NCBI GenBank assembly: GCA_900547825.1
Contig: URII01000002.1
Location: 1-64,000 of the forward strand
DNA from: an uncultured Porphyromonadaceae bacterium
Lineage (GTDB): Bacteria; Bacteroidota; Bacteroidia; Bacteroidales; Muribaculaceae
Direction of reading: 5' to 3'
Length of the DNA stretch: 64,000 nt
In this document: in pieces, positions 1 through 9,653 of the stretch
Layout of the letters: each line of letters starts with the position of its first letter
How positions within the stretch are numbered: position 1 is the first letter of the stretch
Program-made: the position numbers and the translations under genes
Notes under the pieces: generated by a model
What the model was told of the DNA's origin: nothing
The model's input: only the letters and a program-made list of their open reading frames with translations
Databases searched by the model: none

Positions 1-98
1 TGGTTTATCTCCACCCCTCCGGAAGCCGCTGCCTCCGGGGCCGCTGCAACCGCAGCCGACACCATTGCGGCCATAAGGCCTCTGACTATTCTGTTCAT
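1..98 (-). CDS. Secreted protein, N-terminal fragment (cut by window edge)
   Basis: Only the first 32 codons are present; the gene continues left of the window. The start ATG at 98 opens a signal peptide: MNRIVRG, then an Ala/Val-rich hydrophobic run and an Ala-rich cleavage region ending near AAASGG. It diverges from the HTCS regulator at 322, and a TAGTTTTG -7 box lies upstream at 140-147 on this strand. A secreted protein divergent from an HTCS in a SusCD locus is often a glycan hydrolase or surface glycan-binding protein, but too little is visible to name a family. Confidence 0.6.
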   Translation of the reverse strand, partial: MNRIVRGLMAAMVSAAVAAAPEAAASGGVEIN

Positions 99-139
99 AT
101 CAAACTGTGTTTAATTCCGATATTAAATCTTATGCATTG

Positions 140-147
140 CAAAACTA
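140..147 (-). promoter_or_regulatory. -7 box (TAGTTTTG) for the truncated left gene
   Basis: It matches the Bacteroidota -7 consensus TAnnTTTG on the minus strand, 42 bases upstream of the ATG at 98. No clear -33 box is seen. The HTCS-operator-like copy at 172-189 lies just upstream of where the -33 box would sit. Confidence 0.5.
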
Positions 148-171
148 CTACAATAGCGAAACAGAGGGATA

Positions 172-189
172 TAAAAAATCGTGCATAGC
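172..189 (+). promoter_or_regulatory. Single HTCS operator-like site between divergent genes
   Basis: The sequence TAAAAAATCGTGCATAGC matches the two repeats upstream of susC (TAAAAAACCGTGCATTGC at 3135-3152 and 3156-3173) at 16 of 18 positions. A weaker half-copy follows exactly 21 bases downstream (182-189 versus 203-210, 6 of 8 identical). The position between the divergent gene and the HTCS suggests it controls one or both. Confidence 0.55.
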
Positions 190-253
190 CTGTCAGATTT
201 GTTGTATCGCCTAATTTTTAATACCTTACACACTCTTTTTCATGAAATTTACG

Positions 254-261
254 TATCTTTG
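254..261 (+). promoter_or_regulatory. -7 box (TATCTTTG) of the HTCS gene
   Basis: It matches TAnnTTTG and predicts a transcript start near 267, giving a leader of about 55 bases before the ATG at 322. The -33 region is only a weak T-rich run around 234-240. Confidence 0.55.
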
Positions 262-321
262 ACTTCGTCTTTGTTCCCGACCTATCCTTACATCTAATAA
301 TTATATAAGCACCAAACGACA

Positions 322-3063
322 ATGGCCAGGCCACATTCATCACTCATATCGGCGGTTATATCGATGCTGGTAATGCTGACCGGTTGCACCGAAAGCAAGG
401 TCTACAGAATAGGCGTGTCACAATGCAGCCAGGATGACTGGCGCATGAAAATGAACGATGAGATAAACCGCGAGATCATGTTTCACGAGGATGCCGTGGT
501 TGAGATACGCTCCGCCGATGACAACAACGCCACACAGATAAACGATATAAGATATTTTGCCGACAACGGTTTTGACATAATAATAGTGTCGCCCAACGAG
601 GCAGCCGCCCTAACCCCTGTTATAAAAGAGGCGTATGAATCGGGAATGCCGGTTATAATTTTCGACCGCAATATAAACGGCGACACCTATACGGCACGGA
701 TCGGCGTTGACAACGAGGGTCTCGGAGAGTCAGCCGCCCATTATGCCGTCCATATGCTGGGAGGCGGAGGGAAGGCGATAGAAATATTCGGGTTGCGGGG
801 ATCCACTCCGGCCGAAGGGCGCCATAACGGTTTTGCCAGAAAATTCGAACAGGCCGGAGGGAAACTTCTGGCAAGCGTAGCCGGCAACTGGAACAAGGAG
901 GAGGCGATACCCGTGGCCGATTCATTGCTCAGGATATATCCCGACGTGGATCTGATTTATGCGCATAACGACCGCATGGCCATCGGGGCCTCGGAGGCAG
1001 CACGTCGGCTCGGACGCGACAAAATAAGGATAATAGGCATTGACGCAGCACCCGACATAGGCATAAAGGCTGTGGCCGACAGCATTATAGACGCCACATT
1101 CCTGTATCCCACCGAAGGCTACAGGCTTATACGCACTGCTCTTGCAATACTCAAAGGTGAACCCTACCTGAAGGAAACGGTGCTGCCTGTCTCGTCGGCA
1201 GTGGATCTGAGCAATGCGGATATACTGCTGCTGCAAAACGAGACCCTTAAGGAGGAAACCGGCAAAATGAAACTGCTGAAGGACCGTATTGATGATTACT
1301 GGGCTCAACATTCATCGCAAACATCGCTGTTCTATGCAAGCATAGCAATCATAGTGCTTCTTTTCGGCGTGGGGTTTCTTCTGCTCAGGGCTTACTGGCA
1401 GCGCAGCCGCCATCAGAAAGAACTTATGGCACAGAACCGGCTGTTGGAGGAACAGCGTGACAAACAAAAACTGCTCAACGAGCAATTGCAGAAAGCCACC
1501 CAGTCCAAGCTGATGTTTTTCACCAATGTGTCGCACGATCTGCGCACCCCCCTCACCCTCATATCGGAGCCTGTGGCCCAGCTTGCCAATGCCGCCAACC
1601 TTACACCAAGGCAACATACGCTGATAAAGATAGCCGACAAGAACGTGAGGATACTCCAGCGCCTTATCAACCAGATACTCGACTTCCGGAAGTATGAGAA
1701 CGGCAAACTCAGCCTGTCGCTCACCGAAATAGATTTCGACAATGCAATCCGCGACTGGATGGAGTCGTTCTATTCCATGGCCCGCAAAAGGGATATAAAG
1801 CTGTCATTGGTTCCGGCAGAGGGCGCCCCGTTGCCTCTGGCTCTGGATTCGGACAAAATAGAGCGCGTGTTTTTCAATCTCCTGTCCAATGCATTCAGAT
1901 ACACGCCCGACAACGGCACAATCACAGTATCATATACCTGCGACAGACAGACCCTCACCATCAAAGTGGCCGACACAGGCGAGGGCATAAGTGAACGGGA
2001 CATCGGCAATATATTCGACCGTTTCTATCAGGTTGACCGCATCCATCCCAAAGGATCAGGTATCGGCCTGGCACTTGCCAAAGCTTTCGTGGAACTACAC
2101 AACGGCACCATTTCGGTGGAAAGCACTGTAAGCAAAGGCTCCGTGTTCACGGTGACATTGCCTGTAAGGCATATCTCCGACGCCACGGTGAACACGGATA
2201 AAACAATAAGTGCCAGGGATGTTGAAACAGAACTGGAAAACATTGACTCGGAGATCAGCTCCGACACCGACAAACCTTTGGTACTCATAATCGACGACAA
2301 CAAGGATATACTCAGGCTTGTGGCAGAACTGCTCAACACGGATTACAACATAATCACAGCATCTAACGGCAAAGACGGTGTGCGGACAGCCGCCCGGTAT
2401 ATACCCGACCTGATAATATGCGATGTCATGATGCCCGTGATGGACGGCCTGGAATGTTGCAGGCGCATAAAGAGCGAGGTGTCGACCTCACACATTCCGG
2501 TGCTGATGCTGACGGCCTGTTCGATGGACGAACAACGGGTGGCAGGCTATGACAGCGGCGCCGACGGCTATCTCCCGAAACCGTTCAGCGGCACGGTTCT
2601 GAAAGCCCGGTGCTCAAGCCTCATAGCCAACCGCAAACGCATAAAGGAACTATGGACGTCAGATCAGGTTCCGCAGACGGCACAACCCGGCAGCACAAAG
2701 CCCTCTGCCGGCACATCACTGCCGGCCAACGACATAGACAGTGACTTTTACCGCCGCTTCCTCGATATTTTCAACGGTGAAATGGGAAATTCCGGGCTGA
2801 GCGTTGACTCCATTGCATCGAAAATGGGGCTTGAGCGGTCGCAGTTCTACCGCAAGATCAAGGCCCTGACCAATTACGCGCCTGTAGAGCTGATACGCCG
2901 GCTCCGGCTCCAGCAGGCCCGCAGCCTACTTATGACCACCGAAAAAAGCATAAGCGAGATCGCTTATGAAACCGGCTTTTCCACCCCCGCATATTTCACA
3001 AAATGCTATCGTGACTCCTATGGTGAAACGCCCACCGAAACACGGAGCAACCTCACGGAGTAA
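322..3063 (+). CDS. Hybrid two-component system regulator (HTCS) with periplasmic sugar-binding sensor
   Basis: A single-chain sensor and transcription factor for the neighbouring SusCD locus. Domains in order: signal/lipobox-like LTGC with Cys22; a type I periplasmic-binding (LacI/ribose-binding-like) sensor at about 28-305; one membrane helix at about 336-357; HisKA with phosphoacceptor His405 in SHDLRTPL; HATPase with DTGEGIS and GSGIGLAL; receiver with DDN and phosphoacceptor Asp701 in CDVMMPVMDG; and a C-terminal AraC-type double HTH at about 800-905. All catalytic residues are present. This architecture is that of fructose-sensing BT1754 of Bacteroides thetaiotaomicron, rather than the commoner Reg_prop beta-propeller HTCS. 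By analogy the ligand is a monosaccharide; which one is not visible here. Likely target: the repeats at 3135-3173. Confidence 0.95.
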   Translation: MARPHSSLISAVISMLVMLTGCTESKVYRIGVSQCSQDDWRMKMNDEINREIMFHEDAVVEIRSADDNNATQINDIRYFADNGFDIIIVSPNEAAALTPVIKEAYESGMPVIIFDRNINGDTYTARIGVDNEGLGESAAHYAVHMLGGGGKAIEIFGLRGSTPAEGRHNGFARKFEQAGGKLLASVAGNWNKEEAIPVADSLLRIYPDVDLIYAHNDRMAIGASEAARRLGRDKIRIIGIDAAPDIGIKAVADSIIDATFLYPTEGYRLIRTALAILKGEPYLKETVLPVSSAVDLSNADILLLQNETLKEETGKMKLLKDRIDDYWAQHSSQTSLFYASIAIIVLLFGVGFLLLRAYWQRSRHQKELMAQNRLLEEQRDKQKLLNEQLQKATQSKLMFFTNVSHDLRTPLTLISEPVAQLANAANLTPRQHTLIKIADKNVRILQRLINQILDFRKYENGKLSLSLTEIDFDNAIRDWMESFYSMARKRDIKLSLVPAEGAPLPLALDSDKIERVFFNLLSNAFRYTPDNGTITVSYTCDRQTLTIKVADTGEGISERDIGNIFDRFYQVDRIHPKGSGIGLALAKAFVELHNGTISVESTVSKGSVFTVTLPVRHISDATVNTDKTISARDVETELENIDSEISSDTDKPLVLIIDDNKDILRLVAELLNTDYNIITASNGKDGVRTAARYIPDLIICDVMMPVMDGLECCRRIKSEVSTSHIPVLMLTACSMDEQRVAGYDSGADGYLPKPFSGTVLKARCSSLIANRKRIKELWTSDQVPQTAQPGSTKPSAGTSLPANDIDSDFYRRFLDIFNGEMGNSGLSVDSIASKMGLERSQFYRKIKALTNYAPVELIRRLRLQQARSLLMTTEKSISEIAYETGFSTPAYFTKCYRDSYGETPTETRSNLTE

Positions 3064-3083
3064 TACCTCCTTATATTATTTTC

Positions 3084-3122
3084 GGACGCACCGCCTGTAT
3101 CAAGGCAGTGCGTCCATTGTTT
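3084..3122 (+). terminator. Rho-independent terminator after the HTCS gene
   Basis: The GGACGCAC (3084-3091) / GTGCGTCC (3108-3115) stem continues inward with GCCT/AGGC and is followed by ATTGTTTT. It separates the regulator transcript from susC. Confidence 0.75.
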
Positions 3123-3134
3123 TACGGCCATATG

Positions 3135-3173
3135 TAAAAAACCGTGCATTGCATATAAAAAACCGTGCATTGC
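3135..3173 (+). promoter_or_regulatory. Direct-repeat operator upstream of susC
   Basis: Two identical 18-base copies of TAAAAAACCGTGCATTGC start at 3135 and 3156, a period of 21 bases (two DNA turns). This fits side-by-side binding of the AraC domains of an HTCS dimer. The pair ends about 57 bases upstream of the -7 box at 3230-3237. A near-identical single copy occurs at 172-189 and nowhere else that I noticed, so it looks locus-specific. The operator role is inference. Confidence 0.7.
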
Positions 3174-3229
3174 CCGGAATTTGACATACCGCGCAACATT
3201 CCTTATATCAGCCCGCAGCCACAGCGCAC

Positions 3230-3237
3230 TAATTTTG
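3230..3237 (+). promoter_or_regulatory. -7 box (TAATTTTG) of the susCD operon
   Basis: Matches TAnnTTTG; the transcript would start near 3243, 28 bases before the susC ATG at 3271. No good -33 box is visible, as expected for an activator-dependent promoter. Confidence 0.65.
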
Positions 3238-3270
3238 CGACAAAAAATTATCACAAAAAATCTCAATAAC

Positions 3271-6200
3271 ATGAAAAGAACATTTCTCAGCGCATTATTT
3301 CTGCTCGTGCTGGCAGTCATGGCGCAGTCACAGAACATCACTGTGCATGGGACAGTGCTTTCAAAAACCGACAACGAGCCTCTGATCGGGGCCTCGGTGC
3401 TTTGCGAAACGACAAAAGCCGGAGCGGCCACCGACATCGACGGAAATTTCAAGATCTCCGTTCCCGAAGGGGCTGTGCTGAAATTCTCGTACGTCGGCTT
3501 CAAGCCGACCGAGGCAAAGGCTTCGCCCGGAATGACGGTTTATCTCGAGGAGGACTCGGAACTGCTCGATGAAGTGGTAGTGGTAGGTTACCAGACTGTA
3601 CGCAAAGCCGATCTCACCGGCGCTGTATCGGTGGTATCGACAAAATCGTTCGAAACCTCATCCGACACGGATCCCATGCGAGCCCTCCAGGGCAAGATAC
3701 CCGGCATGACAATCACCGCCAACGGCTCGCCGAGCGGCACCGGATCAGTGCGCATCCGTGGCATAGGGTCATTCAATGCCTCGCAGGATCCTCTTTTTGT
3801 AATTGACGGAGTGCCCACAACAGCCACCCTCAATTCGCTCAACATGAACGACATTGAAAGCATGCAGGTGCTGAAGGACGCTGCATCCGCCTCAATCTAC
3901 GGTTCACGCGCAGCCAACGGAGTAATTATCATCACCACTAAAAAAGGAAAGGCATCGCAGAACCACAAAATCAACGTAAGCTTCTCAACCAATCTCACGG
4001 CCCAGTTCTACGCCTCACAGTCAACGATGAAACTTCTTGACACCCCGGGCTATGCCACGGCAATGGCACAGGCGGCCATGAACGACGGCATCGATCCTGT
4101 AGCCTACGCGTCGGGTTACGGCCTCAACCTCAATGCAGCATCAGGTTATCCGATAAAGGTATACGACATTGCCACAGGACGATATGTCAATTACACCGTA
4201 AACGGCCTTTACGACGGATACATAAACGCCCGACGCACCATGAAAATGTCCGATACGGACTGGCTCGACGAAATATCACGCACAGGATTTTCACAGAGCT
4301 ACGACGCTTCGGTATCCTCCGCCACCGAAAAAGCAAATGTGTTTTTCTCATTAGGCTATAAGAACAACAAGGGCATACTCAAATACACAGGCTTTGAGAA
4401 TATCGCCGCACGTATCAACTCCTCTTTCAACATAAGCCCGGTGGTATCCGTAGGCGAGAATTTCACACTCACCTATACAAAGCAGGTGGACTGCCAGCCA
4501 TTGGAGAATGCGCTCAAGATGCCCACCATCATACCGGTGTTCGAAACTGACGGCACAACGTATGCAGGCCCCGTGGGAAGCATGCCCGACCGGCAGAACC
4601 CTTTGCGGGAGCTTGCTTTCAACAAGGACAATTCGTTAAATGTGTGGCGCCTTTTCGGCAATGCGTTCATTGACATCAAACCTGTTAAAGGGCTGATGCT
4701 CCGCAGCAATTTCGGACTTGACTACGACGCGGCCTTCATCCATTCCTACAACTACACATTCCATAGCGACATAGTCAATAACGACACCAATTCCACCACC
4801 ATGTCGCAGGCAAACGACTCCAAATGGACATGGACCAATACGGCCAACTACAACACCACCATAGGTACAGATCACAACCTCACGGCTCTGGCAGGCATGG
4901 AGATGTTCAGGCAAAGCCGTATAGATTTCTCGGGATATAACGAGGACTACAACATAGAGACCCCCGATTACATGTATCCGGATGCTTCGGTGGGTGTGGA
5001 AAAATCAACGGGCAACAAGTCGGCCTATGCCCTGATATCATTCTTCGGCAAAATAGACTACAACTGGCGCAACCTGCTCCTTGCCTCGTTCACAATACGC
5101 CGCGACGGATCGTCACGGTTCGGCAAAAACAACAGATACGGCACTTTCCCCGCCGCCTCATTGGGTTACCGTATTTCCGAAAACATCAAAAAGCCCTGGC
5201 TTAACGACCTTAAAATACGCCTTTCATGGGGCAAGACCGGCAATCAGGCTATCTCCAACACCGCCCGTTACGCACTCTATGTGGCCGATTACGGAAATGA
5301 CCGCGTCACCTCAACGGCTTATGACCTGCTTCTCCAGCAAAGCGGCATTTTCCCGTCAGGCTATATAGCCAGCCAGACCGCCAACGACAACCTGAAATGG
5401 GAAACTACAATCCAGTATGACGCCGGCATTGATTACAGCATGCTCCACGACCGCCTTTACGGAACCGTTGACGCATACATCAAGGATGTGAAGGACATGC
5501 TCATCAGCCCGAGCTACCTTGGCGCCATGGGCGAAGGGGGCGCATCATGGCTCAACGGGCCTTCACTGCGCAACTGGGGCATGGAGTTTCTTATCGGATG
5601 GCGCGACGAGCTGAAATGCGGCCTGTCATACAGCACATCACTCAACTTCGACTTTTTCCGCAACCGCGTGACTTATCTGCCCAACACCACAACAGGGTCG
5701 TATGCACATACCACAAAGGAAAACCTCGTCCAGTCACGGCGGCCTTACGGATCAATGACCGGCTATGTGTTCGACGGCATTTTCAAGACACCGGAGGAGG
5801 TGCTCGCATCCGGACAGGACAACGCACGCCTCGGCGGAATGAAGTATGCCGACCTCAACGGCGACGGCAAGATAACGCCCGATGACCAGACATGGATTTT
5901 CAATCCTGTTCCCGACCTGTCGTTCGGTTTTAATGTAGAGCTGGCCTACAGAAATTTCGACTTGCAGATGTTCTGGCAGGGAGTATTGGGCCAGGATGTA
6001 TATAACAACCAGAAGTTCCAGACTGACTTCTGGAGCGTGACCGACGCCGGAAGCAACAAGGGCGACCGCGTGCTTGACGCATGGCTCCCTGAGGTCAACA
6101 CATCTTCCGACATACCGATGCTGACCACCAACAACAAAGGTGACGAAGGACGTCCGTCATCATATTTTGTAGAGAACGGATCATATGCCAAACTCCGCAC

Positions 6201-6393
6201 ACTCCAGATAGGCTACTCACTTCCCGACAAACTGCTGTCGAAACTGCGCCTGAGCAAAGCCCGAGTGTACATCTCGGGACAAAATCTGCTCACCATCAAG
6301 AGCAGCAGCCTCACCTGCTCCGACCCTGAGAATCCCAACTGGGCATATCCCATACCGACATCGTTCTCATTCGGCCTCCAACTTGATTTCTAA
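3271..6393 (+). CDS. SusC-like TonB-dependent outer-membrane glycan transporter
   Basis: Outer-membrane barrel importing oligosaccharides with its SusD partner. The ATG at 3271 is chosen over an upstream in-frame start at 3181 because it begins a signal peptide (MKRTFLSALFLLVLAVMAQSQ) and follows the -7 box by a normal leader. A carboxypeptidase-D-like domain (about 22-105) is followed by the SusC signature LDEVVVVGYQT, a TonB plug (with VRIRGIGSFN and DPLFVIDGVP) and a 22-strand-type barrel ending in aromatic LDF. The 1040-residue length is typical of the family. susD follows after 21 bases. No glycosidase follows, so the substrate cannot be read from this side of the locus. Confidence 0.95.
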   Translation: MKRTFLSALFLLVLAVMAQSQNITVHGTVLSKTDNEPLIGASVLCETTKAGAATDIDGNFKISVPEGAVLKFSYVGFKPTEAKASPGMTVYLEEDSELLDEVVVVGYQTVRKADLTGAVSVVSTKSFETSSDTDPMRALQGKIPGMTITANGSPSGTGSVRIRGIGSFNASQDPLFVIDGVPTTATLNSLNMNDIESMQVLKDAASASIYGSRAANGVIIITTKKGKASQNHKINVSFSTNLTAQFYASQSTMKLLDTPGYATAMAQAAMNDGIDPVAYASGYGLNLNAASGYPIKVYDIATGRYVNYTVNGLYDGYINARRTMKMSDTDWLDEISRTGFSQSYDASVSSATEKANVFFSLGYKNNKGILKYTGFENIAARINSSFNISPVVSVGENFTLTYTKQVDCQPLENALKMPTIIPVFETDGTTYAGPVGSMPDRQNPLRELAFNKDNSLNVWRLFGNAFIDIKPVKGLMLRSNFGLDYDAAFIHSYNYTFHSDIVNNDTNSTTMSQANDSKWTWTNTANYNTTIGTDHNLTALAGMEMFRQSRIDFSGYNEDYNIETPDYMYPDASVGVEKSTGNKSAYALISFFGKIDYNWRNLLLASFTIRRDGSSRFGKNNRYGTFPAASLGYRISENIKKPWLNDLKIRLSWGKTGNQAISNTARYALYVADYGNDRVTSTAYDLLLQQSGIFPSGYIASQTANDNLKWETTIQYDAGIDYSMLHDRLYGTVDAYIKDVKDMLISPSYLGAMGEGGASWLNGPSLRNWGMEFLIGWRDELKCGLSYSTSLNFDFFRNRVTYLPNTTTGSYAHTTKENLVQSRRPYGSMTGYVFDGIFKTPEEVLASGQDNARLGGMKYADLNGDGKITPDDQTWIFNPVPDLSFGFNVELAYRNFDLQMFWQGVLGQDVYNNQKFQTDFWSVTDAGSNKGDRVLDAWLPEVNTSSDIPMLTTNNKGDEGRPSSYFVENGSYAKLRTLQIGYSLPDKLLSKLRLSKARVYISGQNLLTIKSSSLTCSDPENPNWAYPIPTSFSFGLQLDF

Positions 6394-6414
6394 ACCTGAA
6401 AATCCCAAACAATC

Positions 6415-8151
6415 ATGAAGTCATTAAAACAATATATACTAATAGTCCTTGCAACAGCACTCAGCGCATGCAACGATTTCATAGACGTGCCTCCCACAGG
6501 AGTTATCGACGGAGAACTTGCCTACTCCGAACCTGACAAAATGGTAAACGCCGCGTATGCAGCCTTAGGCGACTGCTGGTATTCCTATCCGTTCAACCTG
6601 TGGCCTTATGGCGATTTAGGCTCGGACGACTGCCTTAAAGGGGGCGGCGGCACCACCGACACCGGTTATCATCCTATGGAGATATGGACAACGCTTACCT
6701 CCACTCCCGGCGAACTTGACGAACTGTGGTATCGACTTTACTGCAATATATCACGCTGCAACCGGGCCTTGGCAGCCCTCGACCAGTATGGCGTGGAGAA
6801 ACTTGGTGAGAAAACAGCCAGGCAGCGTGTGGCCGAAGTCCATTTTCTCCGGGGCCACAGCTACTTCAAGCTTGTGACAATGTTCAGACAGGTGCCCTGG
6901 ATTGACCAGGCAGTTTTTGAGCAGAGCTCACATGAGAATATCAAAAACAACGAATTCACATATCAGGAACTCATGCAAAAGGTAATAGGTGAATTCGAGC
7001 AGGCCTATGAGGTGCTGCCCATGGAACCGGAGGACGGAGGCGGACGCGCAAACAAGGTGGCAGCCGCGGCGTATCTGGCCAAATGCTACCTTAACATTGC
7101 CTGGGGCGACGGCTATGAGGCAACCGAGGGTGTAGGATTCATCAATGAGCAGTACATGCAGAAGGTTGTGGAGTACACCGATGTAGTTAAGAATTCACGT
7201 TATGGCTATCTTGAGGATTTCGGCGACATATTTCTTCCGGAATACAAGAACAGCAAGGAGTCGGTGTTTGCGGTACAGACCTCGCAATATACCGAGGACA
7301 ACACCCGGTATGGCCGCGCCAATTGGTCAAATACCCTTAACGGCTGCTGGGGAATATGGTCGTGCGGATGGGATTTTCATAAACCGTCGCAAAATCTTGT
7401 AAACGCATTCAAGACCCGCAACGGACTGCCGATGTTTGACTCGTTCAACGACACTGACGAATATCCCGTAAACGGCGCTCCTACCGCACAGAAATGGGAT
7501 CCGCGCCTGTTCCACACAGTTGGTATGCCCACATTCCCCTATAAATATGAAAGTGAATATACCCTGACAACCGACAATTCCCGCACACCGAACACCTACG
7601 GATACTATACATCGCTCAAAGAGATGCCGCAGCGCAGTGGCGGAGAGACCTTTGAAGGCTCATGGCAGGCATTCGCAATGAACGACTACGTGTTCCGCTA
7701 CACGGATGTGATGCTTATGCGGGCAGAAGCATTGATAGAGTTAGGGCAACTGACTGAGGCACGCGAGATTATAAACGACATACGCACCCGCGCGGCAAAT
7801 TCCATCGACAAGCATATTGCTTATGCAAAGGATTTCTGTGAAATATCCCCATATCCGGCTTCCTATTTCGCCGACAAGGAAACGGCCCGCAGATGTCTGC
7901 GCTGGGAGCGCCGCCTTGAAATGGCCATGGAAAGCAGCCGGTATTTCGATCTGCGGCGGTGGGGTATAGCCTCTACAGTGCTCAATGCCTATTTCCAATC
8001 GGAGAAAAACGCATCATACAATGGCACTCGCTATGGTCAGTATTATCAGGATGCCCACTATACTCCCGGAAAAAACGAATTCTATCCCATACCCTACAAT
8101 CAGATGTATTACGTGCCGGGACTGTATGTACAGAACAAAGGTTACAACTAA
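6415..8151 (+). CDS. SusD-like surface glycan-binding lipoprotein
   Basis: Surface lipoprotein that caps the SusC barrel and binds the glycan. The N-terminus has a lipobox (ALSACND, lipid-modified Cys). TPR-type helices follow, with the conserved RFLRGHSYFKL-like stretch (here FLRGHSYFKL) and the C-terminal RRWG and FYPIPYNQM features of RagB/SusD proteins. The 578-residue length is normal. It is co-transcribed with susC (21-base gap) and ends before the terminator at 8214-8251. Ligand unknown. Confidence 0.95.
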   Translation: MKSLKQYILIVLATALSACNDFIDVPPTGVIDGELAYSEPDKMVNAAYAALGDCWYSYPFNLWPYGDLGSDDCLKGGGGTTDTGYHPMEIWTTLTSTPGELDELWYRLYCNISRCNRALAALDQYGVEKLGEKTARQRVAEVHFLRGHSYFKLVTMFRQVPWIDQAVFEQSSHENIKNNEFTYQELMQKVIGEFEQAYEVLPMEPEDGGGRANKVAAAAYLAKCYLNIAWGDGYEATEGVGFINEQYMQKVVEYTDVVKNSRYGYLEDFGDIFLPEYKNSKESVFAVQTSQYTEDNTRYGRANWSNTLNGCWGIWSCGWDFHKPSQNLVNAFKTRNGLPMFDSFNDTDEYPVNGAPTAQKWDPRLFHTVGMPTFPYKYESEYTLTTDNSRTPNTYGYYTSLKEMPQRSGGETFEGSWQAFAMNDYVFRYTDVMLMRAEALIELGQLTEAREIINDIRTRAANSIDKHIAYAKDFCEISPYPASYFADKETARRCLRWERRLEMAMESSRYFDLRRWGIASTVLNAYFQSEKNASYNGTRYGQYYQDAHYTPGKNEFYPIPYNQMYYVPGLYVQNKGYN

Positions 8152-8213
8152 ATCCCATACACTTAAATCCATACATACGTTGTTATCATAACCCCATACA
8201 AGAATGTTTTCAC

Positions 8214-8251
8214 GAGAGATGCGCACTGACATATGTGGCGCATCTCTCTTT
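8214..8251 (+). terminator. Terminator after susD (convergent with the porin gene)
   Basis: A perfect 11-base stem GAGAGATGCGC (8214-8224) / GCGCATCTCTC (8238-8248) with a 13-base loop, followed by TTTA. It sits between susD and the convergent porin gene ending at 8296 and may serve both. Confidence 0.75.
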
Positions 8252-8295
8252 AGTATGGAAAAAGATGGCGCGATCGCATATCAACATTTAATCAA

Positions 8296-9624
8296 TCAGA
8301 ATGAGAACTGGGCCATGGCGCCTATGCGGCGAGCAGCGGCATGTTCGCCGGAAAAGTTGCGGCGCATGCCTATGTCGAACTCGGCCCCGACCTGCATACG
8401 CGGGGTGAGGTTCCAGAACAGGTTCACGGCTCCGAAAAGGCCGTATTTGTATTCGTCAGGATCCACCGCCCGGGCCGGAAGATAGCGCGTCTGGCTGGCT
8501 GATACGGATGCAAACAGATTAGGCCGGAAATTATACTGCACACCAAGGCACCATCCTATCGAGGCAGGCGCATAAAGATGGCCAGGCTCGGAAGGGGTGC
8601 CCACAAGATCGTAGCTGCCTACAAGCAGGTCGCCTCCAAGGCTCTGATAGCCGTGGCCGTAGCATAGCGTGGAATAGAGGGTAAGCGGTGCGGCGGGATG
8701 TGACACAGAGCTGAGCTGCAGCCCCCACCCCACTGTGTTATGATTCTTTTTGGCTATGAGGTCGCGGTAGGACAACGTACGGATTATGCCCGCAAGCCTC
8801 ACATGCTGTCCCGGCGCCCACTGATATTGTCCGAGAGCGGCAAAATCAGGCATCCACACACTAACCTTGTCGGTGGATTTGCCATCTGTGGCTATCGACT
8901 GCTCCGGCGACTCCACCGATACCCCCACATGCCACCGGCGCCCTATGGCCGGCATATAGCGCACCAGAACACGGGTAGGTGTGATTTTATTGTTCGGGCC
9001 CTGGGCGTCGACAGTGGGAGGCAACGCCGCCGGATCGGAAAATGTGGAACTGGCATAGCCTATGGTGAAGTCGTTGATCATGGCATAGGCCTTTTTGAGA
9101 TGGAAATCGCGTGCCTCATAACCGTTGAAGTTACATTCTATATAGAGCTGGTAGTCGCCGAGCCGCTTATTGCGTCCGAGCACACGGAAAAACAGAGCTG
9201 TACCGGCAGGAGTGGTGCCGATATGGCGCATATCGGTGGGCGAAGGGTGCATTGGAATGAGATAGGGAGCGAATCCCGACGCGGGGATAGCTCCGCCCCA
9301 GTCGTAATAGCCGCGCATCCTGACACATCCGCCTATTCCCATGGCGAGCTGCGCATCCTTGCTCATAAACAGGAAATAAGGTGCTGCCGGATCGGAGAAG
9401 TGACGGAACTGATCGTAATAGAACACCGATATGCGCTGACGTATGGAGTCCACATAAGCCTGTGTGCCCGCATCGGCAGGACGGCCGTCGATATACACGG
9501 CTTTATGCGAGGAGATGAGCGAATCGGTTTGCTGATCGACAAGGCTACGCGCCGCCAAAGGCTCCATCACAGTAAAAATACCTACAACAAGAGCGAATAT
9601 ACGCCATTTTTTACGACATTTCAT
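8296..9624 (-). CDS. DcaP-like outer-membrane porin
   Basis: Predicted trimeric-porin-type barrel. A signal peptide (to about residue 26, PLAARS) is followed by an N-terminal helical segment, then FMSKDAQLAMGIGGCVRMRGYYDWGG, a motif region typical of DcaP-like porins, then amphipathic strands and a terminal aromatic (AQFSF). The 442-residue length fits. It follows the MscS-type gene with a 29-base gap, so the two are probably one transcript. The substrate is unknown; characterised DcaP porins take negatively charged small molecules. Confidence 0.75.
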   Translation of the reverse strand: MKCRKKWRIFALVVGIFTVMEPLAARSLVDQQTDSLISSHKAVYIDGRPADAGTQAYVDSIRQRISVFYYDQFRHFSDPAAPYFLFMSKDAQLAMGIGGCVRMRGYYDWGGAIPASGFAPYLIPMHPSPTDMRHIGTTPAGTALFFRVLGRNKRLGDYQLYIECNFNGYEARDFHLKKAYAMINDFTIGYASSTFSDPAALPPTVDAQGPNNKITPTRVLVRYMPAIGRRWHVGVSVESPEQSIATDGKSTDKVSVWMPDFAALGQYQWAPGQHVRLAGIIRTLSYRDLIAKKNHNTVGWGLQLSSVSHPAAPLTLYSTLCYGHGYQSLGGDLLVGSYDLVGTPSEPGHLYAPASIGWCLGVQYNFRPNLFASVSASQTRYLPARAVDPDEYKYGLFGAVNLFWNLTPRMQVGAEFDIGMRRNFSGEHAAARRIGAMAQFSF

Positions 9625-9653
9625 AATGGTGTGATGAATTTTATGTTCTGATG

